From NCBI RefSeq assembly GCF_028368855.1, contig NZ_JAQNCY010000002.1:248001-312000 (forward strand): a stretch of DNA of 64,000 nucleotides, read 5' to 3'. Shown here in pieces: positions 60,389 to 64,000 of this stretch. The translations under genes and the position numbers were made by a program. This DNA is from Leisingera sp. SS27. Lineage in GTDB: Bacteria; Pseudomonadota; Alphaproteobacteria; Rhodobacterales; Rhodobacteraceae. Under the pieces are notes generated by a model. It did not search any database. It was not told the DNA's origin and was given only the letters and a program-made list of their open reading frames with translations. The stretch's first letter is position 1, and each line of letters begins with the position of its first letter.

Positions 60389-62200
60389 TCAAGTTTGCCG
60401 TCCGCTGAGTTCTGCTGGAAGTAAATCTCGCCGGTAAACCCGGACAAAGCATGCAGTTTCCTCAACTGCCGGAATTTCTGCACGGTCCAATTTTCGCGCC
60501 ATGTGAATTGGCGCTATCTTTGCTCCCTCAGCTATCTGGCCCAATGTCAGGTAACGGGTTTCAAATGCCCGTATGCTGTCTTGTGTTATGACAGCGTGGT
60601 GGTGGTTGGTGTCCGGATTCTGCCGCACGATCTGTTGTAGGAAACCTGCATCGCGCAGAGCCCGGACAGAGCTGATTCCAATCTGAAGGTATCTGGCGGT
60701 CTCCGCGGGTGTCAGGTCGCCTAACAGATTTTGTTGCGTTCTGACAGAACCTGCTTTGCAAGGCACGTGGATGGACCGCAGCCCTTCGCCGCCTCCGGAC
60801 CGCACTAATTCCTCTAATTCTCCGTTTTGCCAAAGCTGGATTATCCGCACCAATCCAATTCCGTTCTCCCTGCAGTACTGGCTGATGGGCAGGTACCCCG
60901 TGCTGTTATCAACCTTGGGCAGCTCAGATACTGCCGCCGTTAATCTGTCGAGGTCCTCCAGGTAGACATACCGTAACGCGGTTCCGAATTTGATGGATCG
61001 CAGCAGCCCGCGGTTGATCAATGCCTTTACTTGGACAGGCCGCACTTGCAGAGCCGCAGCTGCGGCTGTGAGATTACATAGCCCGCTCCAGAATTCGAGC
61101 GCCCTGGCCAGTTGGTCAGGTGTAGTTTCTGTCAATTGCGCAGCCTCACCTTCCTGCAGCTGGTCGACATGCGCTATGAGACGTTTAAGCAGTGCAACAC
61201 CGACACCAGATTGGATCCGCGCAGTGTCAAATGACATGCGGTGTCTATCCGGCGGCGGTTTCCCAAGGATGCGTTTTTCAGGATTTGTGGTGTAATTCTC
61301 GAACACGAAACTCCGGACACAATCGGCGATCTCCACCAACTCGGTGTTCCGGTATGCCGTGCGAAGCCATGAATAGAAAGAACCGAGATCTCTTGAGCAG
61401 TAGGGGCGCTGATCCTTTGGTGCACACCTCAAGTCCTCCAATCGCTTCGCCAAGCTGTCATATCCGCCGGTGAGAACCCTGAGCCCCTCATCGCAATAGC
61501 GCTGAGATCTGGATAGTGGCTCCTGAAAAAGAAATTTCGCATCACCTCCAAGAATGGCGCTGCCCAGGGTCAAGCATGCCCGGTGCAATTGGGTGAGCTC
61601 CAGCCCCTTCAGCCAGTCGGCTTGGGGGCCGTCAAAAATCCTGTCGCGTACGTAGCTTTCGAAAACAGAGGGAAGATGCCTGGCGGGCTCAGACGCCGCC
61701 CGCCGGACTTTATCCCGGTGACGCAGAACCTGCGCCACTACATCATAAGCTTCATGAGAGGTTTCAGCCTTGGGCAGCTCAATAAGACTGACGCTGTGTT
61801 GCGCACAGCCGTGCAAACAAAGAATATTCCACTCCAGCAACTGATGAATGCCCGGGATTCCCCTTTCCGCTATTGCCTCTTCAATGCAGACGGGACAAAT
61901 GCGCGTGGCCGTTCGCCGAAACGCTCCCGTACTGGAAAGGGTCTTCCCTATTCGATAGCGTCCGATCCCCTTCTGTTCAGGGTTCCACCGCTCCAATTGA
62001 CTACGGTCAATACCACCTAGTTCAGAGAGCAAATCAAGTTGATCTGCATGGCCCGAACATAGAAAGGGCCACCGCATTCCCATATCGGAGCAAAAAACAC
62101 GGGGAGCCGTCTCATTCCGGGCAGCCATCCGCGATACGATGCTAGCAGGCGTCTCCCCTGCAAGGGGCGTAACAGATAAAGCAAGTTGCCCGGTGAGCAT
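60389..62200 (-). CDS. tniQ: TniQ-family transposition/targeting protein, long form
   Basis: 603 residues. The N-terminal TniQ domain has PLAGETPASIVSRMAAR and a zinc-finger set (RICPVCIEEA with a later CLHGC). The remaining roughly 300 residues contain at least three excisionase/MerR-like helix-turn-helix units (NLTAAAAALQVRPVQVKALI; YLPISQYCRENGIGLVRIIQ; DLTPAETARYLQIGISSVRA). TniQ proteins link the AAA+ regulator to the target site. This one is longer than the roughly 400 residues of Tn5053 TniQ and closer to TnsD-like target readers. It begins one base after tniB ends. Confidence 0.87.
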   Translation of the reverse strand: MLTGQLALSVTPLAGETPASIVSRMAARNETAPRVFCSDMGMRWPFLCSGHADQLDLLSELGGIDRSQLERWNPEQKGIGRYRIGKTLSSTGAFRRTATRICPVCIEEAIAERGIPGIHQLLEWNILCLHGCAQHSVSLIELPKAETSHEAYDVVAQVLRHRDKVRRAASEPARHLPSVFESYVRDRIFDGPQADWLKGLELTQLHRACLTLGSAILGGDAKFLFQEPLSRSQRYCDEGLRVLTGGYDSLAKRLEDLRCAPKDQRPYCSRDLGSFYSWLRTAYRNTELVEIADCVRSFVFENYTTNPEKRILGKPPPDRHRMSFDTARIQSGVGVALLKRLIAHVDQLQEGEAAQLTETTPDQLARALEFWSGLCNLTAAAAALQVRPVQVKALINRGLLRSIKFGTALRYVYLEDLDRLTAAVSELPKVDNSTGYLPISQYCRENGIGLVRIIQLWQNGELEELVRSGGGEGLRSIHVPCKAGSVRTQQNLLGDLTPAETARYLQIGISSVRALRDAGFLQQIVRQNPDTNHHHAVITQDSIRAFETRYLTLGQIAEGAKIAPIHMARKLDRAEIPAVEETACFVRVYRRDLLPAELSGRQT

Positions 62201-62201
62201 T

Positions 62202-63173
62202 TCAGCACCCCCCTTTTACGTCATCATTGAAGCATTGCCGCGGGTCGATGTGGTAAAAGTCTTCTGCAATGAAGGGATTCAGACCTGGGATTGCGGCCGT
62301 ACGCATGTGGTAAACTGCAGCAAAATGCCTCTTACTGACTACTGTACTCCCCCCTTCAGATCTCAGGGCATCGGTTATTGTCTCCACGATATATTGCGCG
62401 AGAAGACCGAATTCGTAGTCAGCAGCGTGCATCAGACGGGAGGCAAAATCTGCTGTCCTGACATCCTCGTGCCATTCCAAGGTCGCCCGATCACAGTAAC
62501 GTGCCACAAGGCTCAGAACCTGATCCTGCCCGGTGTATTCGGAAAGGCGCTCAATCTCGATGGGGTAGAGACGCCGCGCGAGCTGGGGATCCTGGTTCAC
62601 AATCACCTTCAATCCAGGCATTCCAGTCAACAGGAGCCCAACGGGCCATTGGCTGTTCTCCATCAAAGATTTACGCGTGTTGACGACAGCCTGTCGCTCT
62701 TTATCAGTTTGGTGCTGAGCAAGATCCTGCGCCTCATCAAGATGCAAAAACAATGTTTGCCGCAGCTTCAGCTGGCGTCTGACCATATCCCAGATAACCG
62801 GCGCAGACCGGTCACGGGACAAAGGATAGCCCAAAGCCTGGAGGGTTGCCGTGCCAACATGTTTCATACTGGCGGGAGATGGAACGTGCAAACCGGCCAG
62901 CTCCATTGTCCCGTCTGGATCGTCGCATACTAGGCGGTTCTGATACCGCCGCCGCAATTCCTTGATGGCAGATGTCTTTCCGGCGCCAGACTGCCCCACC
63001 AGAACAATTCCCCGAAGATTGGACACGATCCCTTCCGCCATGTCCGCACGCCGCTGCTCCAGAAGCTGGCCAAAGTAACTGTCGAGCCGTTCATAGGCCT
63101 CGGTTGGGACGTAGGCTGAACGGATGTCCTGAATAATCTGGCGGGTTCTAGGGTTTATCTTGTTCATCTTCAT
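62202..63173 (-). CDS. tniB: TniB AAA+ ATPase
   Basis: 323 residues from the ATG at 63173, which overlaps tniA by 26 bases; the frame to 63353 is within tniA. Walker A is GIVLVGQSGAGKTSAIKELR, Walker B is LFLHLDEAQDL, and the Tni/TnsC sensor segment LLLTGMPGLKVIVNQDPQLA is clear. It is the ATP-dependent target-selection protein bridging TniA and TniQ. Confidence 0.92.
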   Translation of the reverse strand: MKMNKINPRTRQIIQDIRSAYVPTEAYERLDSYFGQLLEQRRADMAEGIVSNLRGIVLVGQSGAGKTSAIKELRRRYQNRLVCDDPDGTMELAGLHVPSPASMKHVGTATLQALGYPLSRDRSAPVIWDMVRRQLKLRQTLFLHLDEAQDLAQHQTDKERQAVVNTRKSLMENSQWPVGLLLTGMPGLKVIVNQDPQLARRLYPIEIERLSEYTGQDQVLSLVARYCDRATLEWHEDVRTADFASRLMHAADYEFGLLAQYIVETITDALRSEGGSTVVSKRHFAAVYHMRTAAIPGLNPFIAEDFYHIDPRQCFNDDVKGGC

Positions 63174-64000
63174 CACTGAACCTCCAAACAAAAGATTGCG
63201 GATCTGACGTTTCAGAGCCTTCTCGCGGTGCGGTGGAGCTCTTTTGACCGGCATCAGAAGGAAATTTGACATCCGCCCGGGTGTTAAGTGCATCGGCGAT
63301 GCGGGTGACGTCGCTCCTGCCAACTTCGGCGATTGTCCCGGTCTCAAAGGCAAGATTGAGCCCTAGGAAACACTCATTCTCTGCGCGCCGGATATCCCTT
63401 GCAGAAACAGTAAGCGGGCCAATCTGGCGCCATGCTCGTTGATTGTCGTCAAGCTGCTTGATGCGTTCTAAAGCGGCATCAACAACGTCTACGTGAAGCC
63501 GCGCATCAGATCGGTTTCGGCGGCGGAAATCCTGGGCTGCCGCCTCCCACACCGAAAGTGATATGCCAACCGCCTGTGCAATGCCCGCTTTGAGCGTGTG
63601 CCAGGCGTCATCGAACCAAACCGATAAGTGGCCAAGATCTTCCGGATCAAGCCGGACATCGACCTGAGCACCGCCACACCGCTGGAAATAGCGTGCCAAT
63701 TCAACACTATTGTAGGCTATTCCGCAGACAAGAACGCCATGCCGACCGAGCTGGCGCTGAAGCGGTACACCGAGGATATGACGCAGCACATGGGGCGATT
63801 TGGCCGGACTATGTCCAAATTTGCGCTCCAGCCGATCCCAGGTGTCTGCAGGGGTCGCGTATGCCAACCCTTGATGTGACCGGTGATGATAAGCATCAAC
63901 TACGAAACGCACCAACAACTCGACGATACTTTCCGCCGTATGCACAACATATTTGTCGGCTGGGTAATCACCACGCTCCTGCGGGTTGCCAAATGTCCGC
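63148..64000 (-). CDS. tniA: TniA DDE transposase, 3' part
   Basis: The frame is open to the right edge, so the N-terminus and most of the DDE core lie outside. The 284 visible residues include the end of the integrase core (FVVDAYHHRSHQGLAYATPA) and the Mu-type C-terminal beta-barrel (LGRHGVLVCGIAYNSVELAR, VDVRLDPEDLGHLSVWFDDA). It cuts and joins the transposon ends. It is first in the tniA-tniB-tniQ operon. Confidence 0.9.
   Translation of the reverse strand, partial: RTFGNPQERGDYPADKYVVHTAESIVELLVRFVVDAYHHRSHQGLAYATPADTWDRLERKFGHSPAKSPHVLRHILGVPLQRQLGRHGVLVCGIAYNSVELARYFQRCGGAQVDVRLDPEDLGHLSVWFDDAWHTLKAGIAQAVGISLSVWEAAAQDFRRRNRSDARLHVDVVDAALERIKQLDDNQRAWRQIGPLTVSARDIRRAENECFLGLNLAFETGTIAEVGRSDVTRIADALNTRADVKFPSDAGQKSSTAPREGSETSDPQSFVWRFSDEDEQDKP

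Noticed and set aside
58940-64000. CRISPR-associated transposon
   Set aside because: TniABQ is the right core, but no Cas12k, Cascade gene, repeat-spacer array or tracrRNA-like sequence is visible in the window. Sequence beyond the right edge is unknown.

Overview
The window looks like a chromosomal or large-plasmid segment of a marine Rhodobacteraceae (roseobacter group, Leisingera/Phaeobacter/Ruegeria-like). This rests on family content and codon style (high-GC genes, Flp pilus, LysR-rich catabolic operons, phnWAY, an Entner-Doudoroff cluster), not on any search. No rRNA, tRNA or CRISPR array was seen.

Layout. (1) 0-1.5 kb: end of a Flp/Tad pilus locus (TadG-like, CpaB, Flp pilin), minus strand. 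(2) 1.7-8.0 kb: 2-aminoethylphosphonate catabolism, phnW-phnA-phnY-pbfA on the minus strand with a divergent LysR regulator. (3) 8.4-11.3 kb: a hybrid histidine kinase overlapping a polyamine-type periplasmic binding protein. (4) 11.6-19.5 kb: small LysR-controlled redox/detoxification operons (glutathionyl-hydroquinone reductase, EamA exporter, NTF2-like proteins, GST, tautomerase, nitronate monooxygenase), with a decayed TetR gene and a decayed quinone oxidoreductase that carries a striking quasi-palindrome. (5) 19.5-22.3 kb: repeat-rich, IS-scarred DNA holding a two-gene MerR/leaderless binding-protein module. (6) 22.3-38.3 kb: a divergent amino-sugar regulon (murQ, sugar ABC transporter, Gfo/Idh dehydrogenase; then kinase, GntR regulator, SIS deaminase, nagA) followed by zwf-edd-eda-pgi. 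Together these could take GlcNAc/MurNAc-type sugars to fructose-6-phosphate and then through Pgi into the Entner-Doudoroff pathway. The lactonase gene pgl is not in the cluster.

(7) 38.3-42.9 kb: nested insertion-sequence remnants around three orphan genes. (8) 42.9-51.0 kb: an amide-utilisation operon (amiC-amiR, dipeptide-type ABC transporter, acetamidase/formamidase) with a leader terminator ahead of amiC, suggesting ANTAR-type antitermination. (9) 51.0-54.8 kb: IS5-type element, dispersed non-coding repeats, transposase fragments and one small gene. (10) 54.8-57.6 kb: a large RTX-repeat protein with a glycoside-hydrolase-like N-terminus. (11) 57.6-64 kb: integrase and IS3 remnants, then a TniA-TniB-TniQ transposition operon entering from the right edge, with an unusually long TniQ and small unknown genes beside it.

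The backbone operons are compact, with many ATGA or TGATG overlaps. The 38-64 kb part is clearly accessory: AT-richer genes, at least five IS families or fragments, and non-coding repeats present in two copies.
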